DNA of 64,000 bases from Basidiobolus meristosporus CBS 931.73 (taxonomy: Eukaryota > Basidiobolomycota > Basidiobolomycetes > Basidiobolales > Basidiobolaceae). The position numbers were made by a program, and so were the translations under genes. Positions 53,900 through 64,000 of the stretch are shown piece after piece; the first letter of the stretch is position 1; each line of letters starts with the position of its first letter. The stretch spans positions 1 to 64,000 of the forward strand of contig MCFE01000220.1 of assembly GCA_002104905.1 (NCBI GenBank), in the 5' to 3' direction. The notes under the pieces were generated by a model. It was not told the DNA's origin and made no database searches. It was given only the letters and a program-made list of their open reading frames with translations.

Positions 53900-54399
53900 C
53901 TCGATTTATGAAAGTAAATTTGTCATGGACCTGTAACCTTGATCTCAACCGTAACCGTAACCGTAACCATAACCACCGACCTGTCCGTAACAACCCTTTC
54001 ACACAACGAGTACCTTCCCCATCAATCTACCCTATCCTCCATCGAGGGATTCCCATATTTGGGGAAGAGGACCCATTCCGATCAGTTCTCTAGATGTAAA
54101 CATTCCCAAACCGAGTTCCCTCGAAGTTCCTCAATCACAAAGAGGATTCCTGTTTCGGAGAAACTTGGCGCACGATAGAATTCTCCACCCGTTTAGCTTC
54201 CAGGCGATCGTTATCAGTGAACGACGCCGGTTCCACGATCGAACTTTCCTCGCCCATATGATAAAATCCCCACCGAAATGAGTATTCCTGATATTATGCG
54301 TTTATTGATGTGGTTCAAATAACAACCAATTTGAGGGAATATGGATTAGAGGTGGGTTCATGGGAGGTGAATATGAAATGGGTGCTATGCATAGTTCGT
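53900..54399. other. Intergenic with a short AACCGT repeat
   Basis: A hexamer AACCGT is repeated about three to four times near 53946-53968. The rest holds no gene. The stretch contains the 3' ends of two convergent genes. Confidence 0.5.
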
Positions 54400-55905
54400 T
54401 TAAATGACCAAAATGGATGCGACGAATGCCAGGGCAGAAGAGGCGAGCAATGAGACGCCCACGGAAACACCAGAGCCGGTAGGGTTGGTGAGCTTGTCAC
54501 CATCGGCGAGGCATTGGGTGGCATAGCTCTGGAGTGGAGCTTTGCTATCCTTGCAGGTGGTGTCAGCGTATTTGGTGGAGACGTTGTCGGCGAGATTACG
54601 GAACCACTTGAAGCTGTAGTCCTTGGTGAGTCCGGTGTGCATTGCGTTACCAACATCCTCAAGAGCAGCGTCCTGCATGAGAACACCACTGGACAACCAA
54701 TCCATACCACCGGATTTGCTCTGAAGGAGGTCATAACGGTAGACCTTCTTGTTCTTCAGGAACTTGAGATCGGCATCGGCGGCAAAGCCGTAGTATTTGC
54801 GGAAGCTCTCAATGTCGGTAACACCACTGAAGGACTCATCGACAAGAACATCAGCTTGCTTCAATGCTTCCTGGAAGGGCTTGACATCTTTGAAGGTGAT
54901 GGTAGTGGTGGCTGGGGTTTCGGCACCAGCAGTCTCAGCAAGAATCTTGCCACCAGCATCTTCAACCAGTTGTTTCTTATAATCGGCCACAGAAAGAGTC
55001 CAACTTTGAGTGTTGTTGTTGTATTGAGAAGGGGCAGAATAACTGGCCCAAGCAAACACAGGCTTGGTGTCTTTGGACAGGGCGGATGACTTCTTGGCAA
55101 TGCAGTTGTAATTGTTGTTGATATCGGCGGTGAGCTTATTGGCTTGATCCTCGTAGTTGAAGAAAGTGGAGTAGAATTCGAGCCATTCTACACGATTCAG
55201 GGTTCCAGGATCCTGGGATTCGCTGGTTGAAACAGATTTCGCATTCAATTCTGCGTTGTCAGGGAAACTACCCTGGAAGATGACATCAACGTTGCTTAGT
55301 ATCTGGGTAGTTCCGTTTTTATCTTCGGCATTGATGGACAGGGTCTTCTTGGAATCAAGATTTTGCACAACACATGGGGAAGTGATGGCTTCCTCGTACT
55401 CGACGGCAGCAATTTTGTCGCGAAGACCAAGCATCTAAGGGAATGAAAGCCAGGTTTAGCAAAGCAACCCAAAGGGAACTAGAGAATCCAGAATATCTTA
55501 CGTCAAGATAGGGAACAGCGGTGGTAAGATAGGTGGCAACCGATTTGACAGGAACCTCGACGAACTTATCGCTAGTGGCGTTTACTGCGGCGGGCTTGGC
55601 GGTTCCTCTTTGATAGAGGATGTATCCTTGCTTTTGCGCCAAATTGACCAAGTACTTGTATGACTTGTGATATTCAATGGACCACAAGGCGGAGGAATCC
55701 ACTAAACAAACAAACCGTTAGCCATTGAAACTTTGTAGCGCTACCCGAAAGTCAACTCACCATGAACCTTCTTAGGGAACCAGTCTTGGTCCTTGGAAGC
55801 GTCAACGCTGACAGCAGGGTCAACGATGTTGGCGTCCTGGGCCAGGGCGCATGATACCAATGTAGAAGCAGTGAAGAACAAAACTAATGAGCGAAGAGGG
55901 GCCAT
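54400..55905 (-). CDS. GPI-anchored periplasmic-binding-protein-like surface protein
   Basis: Three exons (55905-55761, 55701-55502, 55434-54400) total 1380 nt, 459 residues. A signal peptide (MAPLRSLVLFFTASTLVSCALA) opens it. The middle resembles bacterial solute-binding proteins of the iron/siderophore class: DAGGKILAETAG, ADVLVDESFSGV, FLKNKKVYRYD and KSGGMDWLSSGV. The end is a hydrophobic tail after an NPTGSG omega-site region, as for GPI anchoring. Family members in fungi are wall or plasma-membrane proteins of unproven function; metal or ligand capture is inference. Asn-rich glycosylation sites (NNNT) are present. No neighbouring transporter gene is seen. Confidence 0.8.
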
Positions 55906-56483
55906 TGTAAGCTTGAATGATGATGAACAAACTTCGGGAATCCTGGACTTAAATACCTATGCGGTTCCACAACCCGTAAGCCAATGGGTTTCCTGTGATA
56001 CATTGACCTTAAAACCGAGCATATTGGTCGACGGACGCCGACACAATTGAATTAATGAAGATAAACTAATCTCAAGAATAGTGATTCATGGCACTCCCTT
56101 TGGTCCATTATGCTTAACACGATTACCATTATAAGGTTACGAATATACAGTTTCCTTACTGTCTCATATGTACATATATATACATCGTCTATACTTCTAG
56201 CGGTGCTCTCCTAGGATCATCACGGTGGTGGAATTCCACTTGTGTGAGAATCAGACCAGAAAAAAATCCTTCCGGTTCCTTGATTGAAGATCCACTGAGT
56301 ACCGAATTTCCATATCAAGCCTAACGACTGTCGCATCCGGCAATGATGAGATCCAGTTCTGAGCAATGGACTCATCGATTCACGACCATTGCCATGCCCT
56401 ATGTGGAGTGCCACAAATTCATTCCACCATGAGGATGAAGATTTTGCGTTTGTTGTTGTTGTCCAAGTGTTTCTGTATCATCC
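55906..56483. other. Divergent intergenic region
   Basis: About 580 bp between the GPI-protein and asparagine-synthase-like starts. Nothing recognised beyond AT-rich promoter sequence. Confidence 0.4.
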
Positions 56484-57825
56484 ATGGCTGCAACCCAAGA
56501 ACAAATCCAGCAGTGTCGCCAGGTGTTTGCCAGGGCCCTAAAAAGGGCTGGCCAGAGTGACTGCATGCTGCTATCCGGAGGCTTGGACACCTGCCTTTTG
56601 GCCGAGTATTCACAGGAGTTGGGGGATATGCTTGGCCTGAAAGCTGGTGTCACAGTCAAGGTAACTAAAGCTTAGGCATTTTTTCAAATGCGCGGAGATC
56701 TCAACGAGCGCTTCCTCGATGACAAGCTTGCGACGAGGCAACTGACTACGCGTACGCCGAGAAGATCGCCAAGAAATGTAACTTGAAGTACCATCTCGTC
56801 GAGACGACCTTGGAGCAACTCCTCGAGGAGATGGAGTTCTGTGTAAAGGTGTTCAAGAGTTTCGACCCGATGCAACTGAGGAACAACGTGGTTATCGCTC
56901 GTGCCATGATGGAGGCCAAGCGACTGGGATACGAGTCGGTCTGCACAGGTACGAATGCGCGCAGGACACACGAAGCTCCTCTTTGTTTCCTAACCACCAG
57001 CTTTCTAAGGGGATGGCGCTGATGAGCTATTTGGCGGGTACAGCTTCATGATAAAGATGGAGAGCCCGGACTTCGAGAAGTACAGTGACCACATGGCCAA
57101 TGTGATGAGTTTCTCTGCGGGACCTCTGGCCAAAGAGCTCGGCCTAAAGCTTAGCCAACCATTTTTGGACCCCGAAGTGATTGAATTCTCAAGAACTTTA
57201 AATAGAGTAATATAATGCACCCTAATGCCATCCAATGGCCCTAGAATTCGATTGGATTAATCCTTTCGTCGAGTAGGCGGTCAAAGTGGGCATCCACGAC
57301 GATTTTCAACATGGGAAATTCATCTTACGTCAGGCGTTCCCGGATATGGTCTCAGTCTGGCGAGTGAAGGAGCCCATCGAAGGTAGCCACCAGAGAGTTG
57401 CCCCTATTCCCACCAGATCCTAACCCCGATTGCCTTGCTAGTCGGTTCCGGATCCACCACTCTGCCCCAGTATCTCCAAGAACGCATCGATCCTGAAGAC
57501 CTCGCGCGCCAGCAAAAGGAGATTCTGGAGCAAGATAGAATCAATATCCGTGACGCAGAGCACCTGGCCTATTACAGGTATTTCATTGGTACTGCTCCCG
57601 TTTGGGGTTGTCCTCTCACTCACTCCGATCGCCCCTCAGGATCTTCAAGAGAGTGTTTGGTGACCAGTGCCCTACTCCACGCTTCCAGGACGATCCATGC
57701 ATCCAGTGCGGATATCAGATTGCATCCAAAGACAAGAACTTCTGTTATACTTGTGGCCAATGGTACTATTTCCCCTACTGCCGCTACTATTTCCTCTACT
57801 ACCTAGGCCTTTCCGAATGTACTAA
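56484..57825 (+). CDS. Asparagine-synthase-like PP-loop ATPase with zinc ribbon
   Basis: Exons at 56484-56660, 56727-56948, 57010-57206, 57277-57382, 57442-57577, 57640-57762 and 57807-57825. The ATP-binding PP-loop SGGLDT, then TGDGADELFGG and the QPFLDPEV-KVG-ILRQAF series mark the asparagine-synthetase C-terminal fold. There is no glutaminase domain. A four-Cys ribbon (CIQCGYQI, CYTCGQW) closes the protein. This layout resembles archaeal-type stand-alone domains, perhaps ammonia-using ligases or tRNA/cofactor-modifying enzymes. Exon 1 to exon 2 is one base out of frame with canonical splice sites (980 nt in total), so that junction is unresolved or a base is missing. The last, 44-nt intron is tentative. 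Confidence 0.7.
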
Positions 57826-58089
57826 CCCTATGAAACCTCCAGGCCAGCCAGATCATCCACCAGTCAGTAGCCTACCCATTGTTCCATCCGTTCTGGTTTC
57901 CTTTGTTCCAGATCACATAGTTCGTGTACGATTCATCCATCCAATCATCCCGATTGTTTGGGTAATATCAATAACAATAAAATTCCCAATCATAAACATA
58001 AACATTGTACGAAGTACAAAGGTATCCGCTTTACCTTGTAGAGAAAACGTTCTTTCCCCCCTTCGTTCTCTTATTAGTATTCGATCATT

Positions 58090-60914
58090 ATGGATGGTCT
58101 TCCTTCAACACCAGGTGCTCTCCCCTCCACTCCCGGAATACTTCCTTCCACCCCCGGGCCCATCCCTTCAACTCCCGGACATCTTCCTTCCACCCCCGGT
58201 GCCGAGTACAACTTCCTAGGCTCAACCTTGGAACATGAAAATGAGATGGACCACAGAGAGCTTTCGGAGCGCCCCAAGCGCCGTCCCAATCAGGTCAACG
58301 CCGACAGTGTTCCCAAGGTAGATGACACCGCCGCCGCCGCCTCGCGAGAGGAGTTCGAAAAGTTCCTTGAACAGTAAGCCTCCTTTCACTTCAGCCTCCA
58401 TAAACCCCTTCCCACGTTAACCGTTCGTTCAAAGCTTCACCGAAGAGAACCCCGAAGATGGCCAGGTGTTCAGACCTTACATTGAACAGATTCAACAATT
58501 ACGTACCGAGGAGTTGCACACCATCTACGTTGACTACCAACATATCCTTGAATACAACGACGTGCTGGCCAATGCCGTGGCCCTGCATTACTATAGGTAA
58601 GTGCCATGTTCTCCCCATCGGGTACTCTAGCCTTCGTTGTTGCTTACAATCCCCCGTTTCCTCCGAAAGATTCGAACCTTACCTGCGCAAAGCCATTCAA
58701 AACCTCGTGCGCAAATACATCCCATCCTACCTTTACCTCAATTCCTCCAACGTCCCCACCAGCGGAACATCCGGAAACCAGCGTGAATTCCAGGTGGCCT
58801 TCTACAACTTGCCCGCGGTGAGCCGAGTACGTGAGCTCCGTACCGACAAGATTGGCCAGCTGATGTGTGTGAGCGGTACCGTCACTCGTACCAGTGAGGT
58901 TAGACCGGAACTCGTGTACGGTACCTTCACTTGCGACGACTGTTTCACCTTGGTGCGTGGTGTCCTCCAGCAGTTCAAGTATACGGAGCCCTCCATCTGC
59001 CAGAATCCCACCTGCCAAAACAGAAGTAGCTGGACTCTCAACCTCGACCAATCGAAGTTCATCGATTGGCAAAAGGTTCGAGTCCAAGAAAACGCCAATG
59101 AGATCCCCACCGGAAGCATGCCTAGAAGCGTGGAGGTGATCTTGCGTGGGGAGACGGTGGAGCGTGCTAAAGCCGGTGACAAGGCAGTATTCACCGGATG
59201 CCTCATTGTGGTGCCAGATGTTGGCCAACTCGGCACCACCGGTACCCGAGTGGAAGCTCACCGAGATACCAAGGAATTCGGTAGATCCAAAGAGGGTTTC
59301 GCCAATGAAGGAGTCTCCGGGTTGAAAGCCCTCGGTGTACGTGAGTTGACCTACAAATTGGCCTTCTTGGCCTGTTCCGTGGAATCCGCCGATAACAAAT
59401 CCGGAATTCGTAATGTCAAAGGAGATAGCGAGGATGCCGAAGAAGATCAGTCGGTCCTCTTGAGCCAATTCACCCAAGAAGAGATCAACGATCTGCGTAA
59501 CATGGCCTCCATGAGCAATGTCATCTACAGCAAGCTGGTCAACAGCATCGCCCCGACCGTGTTCGGCCACGAAGAGGTCAAGAAAGGCATTCTGCTGCAG
59601 TTGATGGGCGGTGTTCACAAAACCACCGCCGAGGGGATGAATCTTCGTGGGGACATCAACGTGTGCCTCGTAGGTGATCCCAGTACCAGCAAATCACAGT
59701 TCTTGAAGTACGTTTGCAGCTTCCTCCCCCGCGCTATATTTACTTCTGGTAAGGCTTCTAGTGCGGCCGGTTTGACCGCGTCGGTGACCAAGGACGAGGA
59801 AACCGGTGATTTTACCATCGAGGCTGGTGCGCTCATGCTGGCCGACAATGGTATCTGCGCCATCGACGAGTTCGACAAGATGGACGTTGCCGACCAGGTA
59901 GCTATCCACGAAGCCATGGAACAGCAAACCATTTCCATCGCCAAAGCGGGCATCCACGCCACCCTTAACGCGCGGGCGTCCATTCTGGCCGCTGCCAACC
60001 CGGTCGCCGGTCGATATGACAAGAAGATGACCCTTCGACAGAACATCAACATGTCCCCGCCCATTATGTCCCGTTTCGATCTGTTCTTCGTGATCCTGGA
60101 TGAATGCAACGAGACCACCGATTACAATCTTGCCCGGCATATCGTCAACGTGCACCGGTTCAAGGACGAGGCGTTGGAGCCGGAGTTCTCGACCGCACAG
60201 CTCCAAAGATACATCCGTTTCGCCCGCACCTTGAAGCCTAAGCTGACCCACGAGTCATCCAAACTGTTGTGGCAGAAGTATTGCGACCTTCGTTTGGCTG
60301 ACGCGAGCGGGCTCAGCAATAACTCGTACCGCATCACCGTCAGACAGCTCGAGAGCATGATCCGTTTGTCCGAGGCCTTGGCCAGAGTCCACTGTGACGA
60401 GGAGATCGGTACGAAGTACGTAAGAGAGGCGCATCGTCTGCTGCGTCAATCGATCATTCACGTTGAAACGGACGACACCGTGCTCGAGGATGAATCCGAG
60501 GAGCAGGAGAAGCCCATCTCCTCCATGGACATGATGGAGGAGAGCGAGGAGATGTCCGCCGACCGTACCGACGACTCTTCCCAGATCCCCGAGAAGAAGA
60601 AGATCGCCATCTCTCGTGACCATTTCAACGCCATCCGCAACATGCTTGTCCTTAAGTTGCGCCAGGTGGAGAATGATGACAACGACACCCCCATGACCAG
60701 AGGTCAGCTGATACAATGGTATCTTGAGCAGAAGGAAGACGAGATCGCGACCGAGGCGGAATTGGTCGCCGAGCAGAAGCTGGTCCACCAGGTGATCAAG
60801 AGTCTCATCACCAAGGAGAACGTGTTACTGGAAATCAAACCACCCAACTGGGTCGAGGGACAATCCTCGGAGAACGTCTACATCAGTGTTCATCCCAACT
60901 TCGTTCTCTTCTAA
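58090..60914 (+). CDS. MCM6: DNA replication licensing helicase subunit MCM6
   Basis: Three exons (58090-58373, 58435-58596, 58670-60914), 2691 nt, 896 residues. The N-terminus holds five LPSTPG-type repeats in 37 residues. The core follows MCM6: RTDKIGQLMCVSGTVTRTSEV, a zinc finger (CDDC, then CQNPTC), Walker A GDPSTSKSQ, Walker B CAIDEFDKM, the arginine finger SRFDL, and a winged-helix end. It is one of six ring subunits that unwind DNA at replication origins in the nucleus. The STPG repeats are candidate CDK/DDK target sites. The end is convergent with the nucleoporin gene, 163 nt away. Confidence 0.93.
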
Positions 60915-61077
60915 ATCCCCCCGCCTCCTCGACCACTATCGCTTTCCCTGATACATAGATGACTAGCGAACCCCTCCCCCCATTTATTTTCGGAATCATC
61001 CGTGTTGGTTTACATTTCTCTTGTGTATATATTTCAAATAAATCGTAGCTCAACCGAAACCTAACCTAGCGCTCACC

Positions 61078-63253
61078 TCAGAAACCACTTACCATGAACG
61101 TCCATGCACCGGTCTCGTAGTGGTAATCCAAGAACCTCGTCCCCGCCATCGCCTGCAATCTCCTGACGTGACGCCGCACCTTGGCATGCCCTACCTCTCG
61201 GATGGGCATCCCGGTTGCCTGATCGGTGGGCCAGCATCGATTGATGGTGATGATGGCCGAGGTGTTGAGTCCCTTACCGGGAGGTGGCTTGCATTCTTCC
61301 TCGGGAAAGATTGTGCAGACCCTGCTCTCAAAACTCACCACCTCCCCGGGGATACTCGCCACCGACGAAAGCCCTGACAAATCGACCGTTTCCAAGAATC
61401 GTACCTTACCGTATCCCGTACGCCCCACTTCCAACCCCTCCACTCTCTTCAGCTGCGCCGGGGTCATGGTTTTAAGAATGGCCAGTGGTGGCGACATCCA
61501 ATACTCACCTTCCGCCTCCCGCTTGGCCACATCGCTCCCATCCTCGGTAAGTAAATCAGGCGTCGCCGTGGAGACGGGGGATGGATGGGCTGCTGGGGTG
61601 CGCATCGGCCTGCCAGGACCACCAACAGGTGGGCCAGATCCCAGAATCGCACCCCTCCCCTCACTCGAGTCGTCTGCGGAGTTTTCACTTGAAATAGCGC
61701 TCGGCATATCGATGTCAACGCCGGACGAAGGGTCATTCAGCTTCGAGGCGATTTCGCCTGTCTGAATGTCGGTGGAGCCCACCATCCCAGATGTAGGAAC
61801 CACGGTGGACGGGCTAAGGGGAGACTGCGACTTGTAGTGACGGAGTTTGATACGGGTCCTGTCACGTGGCGTGATCCCTCTAGATGGTGATGCAGTGGGA
61901 ACCCGCTTATCTGACCCCCATTTCACTTTCGGTTCAGCGCCGCTCCCTGAGGGGCCCTCGCTAGGCGGGGTCGGATTTCTTGCCGCGGGTCCGTTCAAAG
62001 AAACATCGGAGAAAAGCGGATTATTTCCGTATGGATACCTATCAATGGCTGCCTGTAGAACGGGTTGCTCTTTGCTGGCAACAGGTTCCGGCGGGCTAGT
62101 AGACTGGCTCACATTGGCGGGGTGATCATTCGGAATATTCGCGTTGGCTTGCGGAGTGTATCCGGCGATCGGGGTGGTGGTGTTGGTGATAGGATCGTAG
62201 GTGATCGGAATATCGCTAAACAAGTAAGGTCTGCGCGTATGTGAAGAGTTACCTCCTGGGTTAGACGAAGGTGCGGGCCGCTGTTGCTGGAATGGGCTAG
62301 GGTTGACGAGGTATGTGGGGTTGGCTGTTGAAAGAAGTGAGCTAACAGTCGATAGAATCCCAAACAATCCTTGATTTACCTGACGAGACGGTGGATGCGT
62401 CTGCCATAACCCGAGAAGGGTTGCTGCGCTCGGGGGAAATGTTTGCGACTGAGACCACTGCACTGAACGGGTTATACCCTTCAGGTCGGTGCTGTTGAGG
62501 TCTCCTGCCTTGTTGGTAATCCTGTAGTCGCAGCTCCTCGAACGAGTGCCTCTCGTAAAATGGCATGGCGCTGATGCTTTGGAACCAGGTGTTCCTCCTT
62601 GGCTCAAAGTTGGTCGCCTCGGTTACCATCCTCGGGGCGAACGAGGGGGTAGATGTTCCTTTGGGCCCCCCGTTGAACGTATTCGCGTTACTCAAGACTA
62701 CGTTTCGACCGAAGAGGCCGCCAGGGTTGGCTGACGAGCTCCAGGTAGCAGTCTGGCTTGAGCCTAGATTTGAAAGGTTAATTAACACTTGGGCTAGCAC
62801 GCATACGCCGCGACACACGTCCACTTCACTCTCGTATCGCCAAGGCCGAGCTATCTGCAAGTCAACCGGTATAAGCTGCATAGGGCTCGTTCACAAAGGA
62901 CTGGCTGCTTACTTGAGTTGAAACATCCTGTTGGCACAGGTGGGATGGTTTGGTTGGCGAAGGCCGAGGATGGGTCTCGTGAGTTCCCTGTCCGGTAAAC
63001 AAGCAAAAGAGCAGTTAGTGCACAAGGTGGTAAACCTGGCCAGAAGCTGTTCAACCACTTACCAAAGCAAGATTGCTCGAACGGCTTACCGAAAATAGAG
63101 GAGGGAGCGCTCGAAAACCTAGCGCCTCCGTTCTCCTGCGCTACATACCAGAATGGTTAGTGGGTGACGCGAGGTGCAAAAAGGCCGGAAAGACTCCCGA
63201 AACTAACCTCTACCGAACGCGGAAAAACTACCGGTGGTGGAGTTGCCGAACAT
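61078..63253 (-). CDS. Nup98-family nucleoporin, ends at the autocleavage site
   Basis: The ATG at 63253 opens FG-type sequence (MFGNSTTGSFSAFG, SSIFGKPF). Exons are 63253-63208, 63140-63063, 62987-62913 and 62763 to about 62380, then a long last exon to 61078. Exon 4 has the Nup98 linker motif FEELRLQDYQQGRR; the last has GLFG and the Nup98 C-terminal fold (EYWMSPPLAIL, VGRTGYGKVRFLETVDL, GLNTSAIITI, FLDYHYETGAWTF). Nup98 domains cleave after HF, but here the chain ends VSGF-stop, with Gly in place of His and no Ser. A GTAAGT directly after TTCATG leaves open an undetected final intron. The frames of exon 4 and the last exon do not join at 62380 with canonical sites. Confidence 0.8.
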
Positions 63254-63399
63254 TCTGGTGGGTTTAGTTGTATATGTGTCAACACTGGTGCTGGTAGAAG
63301 GGATATGGTGACTGTTCTTTGTGTTGTCTGGAATGCAGTGACCACTATCCCACAGTGACTTTTTATAGTACCCAACTTATTTGAAGTGCTCCTGATGGT

Positions 63400-63885
63400 G
63401 GATCATATTTGTATTAGATGATTGATCCATTTATTGGGCTAGGTCGATCGATTTCCGCAGTCATAGATTGGCCAGTGCAATTAATAATGCAGGGTGATGT
63501 GGCCTCATTGTCTACTCGTTATTACAATCACCTCCAATATCTTTGGAAACTCTCACAACAAGCTACAGGCCCCAAACAGGCCATATCTGCAATGTCTGTC
63601 ATAGATATTCCTGGAACCTTCCCCTCTGCCAAAAAGCTGGATAGACCCAACTATCAGACCTGCAAGGTGAAGATGAAGTTGATGTCACCAGAATGAGGTA
63701 TTTGAGATATTCTCATGGAAGCAGAAAACCCTCCTAGAGATGTAAGAGAAGAAGCTTAAAGGGATCAAACAAAGGAACAAAGTGCTTCTAACTCCATAAA
63801 CTGAATATCAAAGACAAACAGCTAATTCATTGTTAAGCTTGAATACCAAAGAATGCTCAGAAGGGATTAGGAGACACCATCTAAT
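63400..63885 (+). mobile_element. Old copia relic: LTR end, primer site and gag start
   Basis: The stretch ending CACAACA at 63560 is a diverged match to the end of the LTR at 3657-4005. The primer site (63561-63575) is mutated, and gag starts at the ATG at 63592 with PGTFPSAKKLDRPNYQ, matching the left copy. A TGA at 63694-63696 and further stops break it. Homology to gag continues to about 63880, where it is interrupted by a second LTR. The left border is approximate. Confidence 0.75.
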
Positions 63886-64000
63886 TGTTGAAAAATTTGT
63901 ATTTCCACCTAAATATTCACCTAACTTAGTCACTTAGATCATTACCTTCATATCCTAGAGAATACTGACCAAGTTCCTTGTTGGGATTTACTTGGAATAT
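63886..64000 (+). repeat. Start of a second copia LTR nested in the old gag
   Basis: TGTTGAAAAATT opens at 63886 and the next 115 nt closely match the start of the left-hand LTR (4005 downward on the minus strand). The LTR runs off the window. Its neighbour on the left is gag sequence of an older copy, so this is a nested insertion. Confidence 0.75.

Noticed and set aside
53946-53975. AACCGT repeat as a telomere-like array
   Set aside because: Only three to four units, the motif is not a known fungal telomere repeat, and it lies in mid-contig gene space.
58644-59618. 324-codon minus-strand ORF
   Set aside because: Fully antisense to the conserved MCM6 exon 3; no domain and explained by codon bias.

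Overview
The window is nuclear DNA of a fungus. Protein genes carry many short GT-AG introns (mostly 50-80 nt). The set is typically fungal: Pho80-type cyclin, glycogenin, Yvh1, GPI-anchored and signal-peptide proteins, an ER cyclophilin ending in KDEL, Rrp9, MCM6 and Nup98. The exact lineage is not certain; an early-diverging filamentous fungus (Zoopagomycota or Mucoromycota) is my guess, from gene architecture only. No CRISPR, rRNA or convincing tRNA was found.

Layout. 1-4.0 kb is transposon debris: three copies of a family ending in a double hairpin plus CTAA, then a reverse-oriented Ty1/copia relic with one LTR and a half-tRNA-type primer site. 5.2-14.6 kb holds an aldo/keto reductase, a Pho80-like cyclin, two tandem leucine-rich-repeat (LRR) genes and a GlpA-like flavoprotein. 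15.3-26.8 kb, the most striking part, holds six near-identical secreted-protein genes arranged as three head-to-head pairs. 27-37.5 kb is a dense housekeeping block: a RING protein, Apn1 endonuclease, a third LRR gene, Yvh1 phosphatase, proteasome beta-4, cysteine synthase with a 12-nt microexon, and glycogenin. 37.8-44 kb is a scrambled tandem array of secretory cyclophilins that has swallowed the start of a neighbouring RING ligase gene. 45-63.3 kb carries an enoyl-CoA isomerase/hydratase, Rrp9, a mucin-like SH3 membrane protein, an inverted pair of unknown genes, a GPI-anchored periplasmic-binding-like protein, an asparagine-synthase-like protein, MCM6 and a Nup98-type nucleoporin. 63.4-64.0 kb is copia debris of the same family as the left end, in opposite orientation, with a second LTR nested in an older gag.

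The six secreted proteins have a signal peptide, four Cys-X18-Cys units in two tandem modules, a Kex2-like KR site, a Pro/Lys/Cys linker, a further Cys module and a Gly/Tyr/His/Asn-rich tail. I recognise no known family. Each pair fires from a shared intergenic region of about 650 bp with a TATAAATA box about 77-84 nt before each ATG. The middle region is inverted relative to the other two, while the outer 3' flanks are not. That is the footprint expected if recombination between the inverted, nearly identical genes flips the promoter segment.

Several otherwise intact genes carry single-base frame breaks (GlpA-like, secreted copy 4, cyclophilin 1, Rrp9, and probably the asparagine-synthase-like and Nup98 genes). 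Many are short-homopolymer losses, so assembly error must be excluded before calling them pseudogenes.
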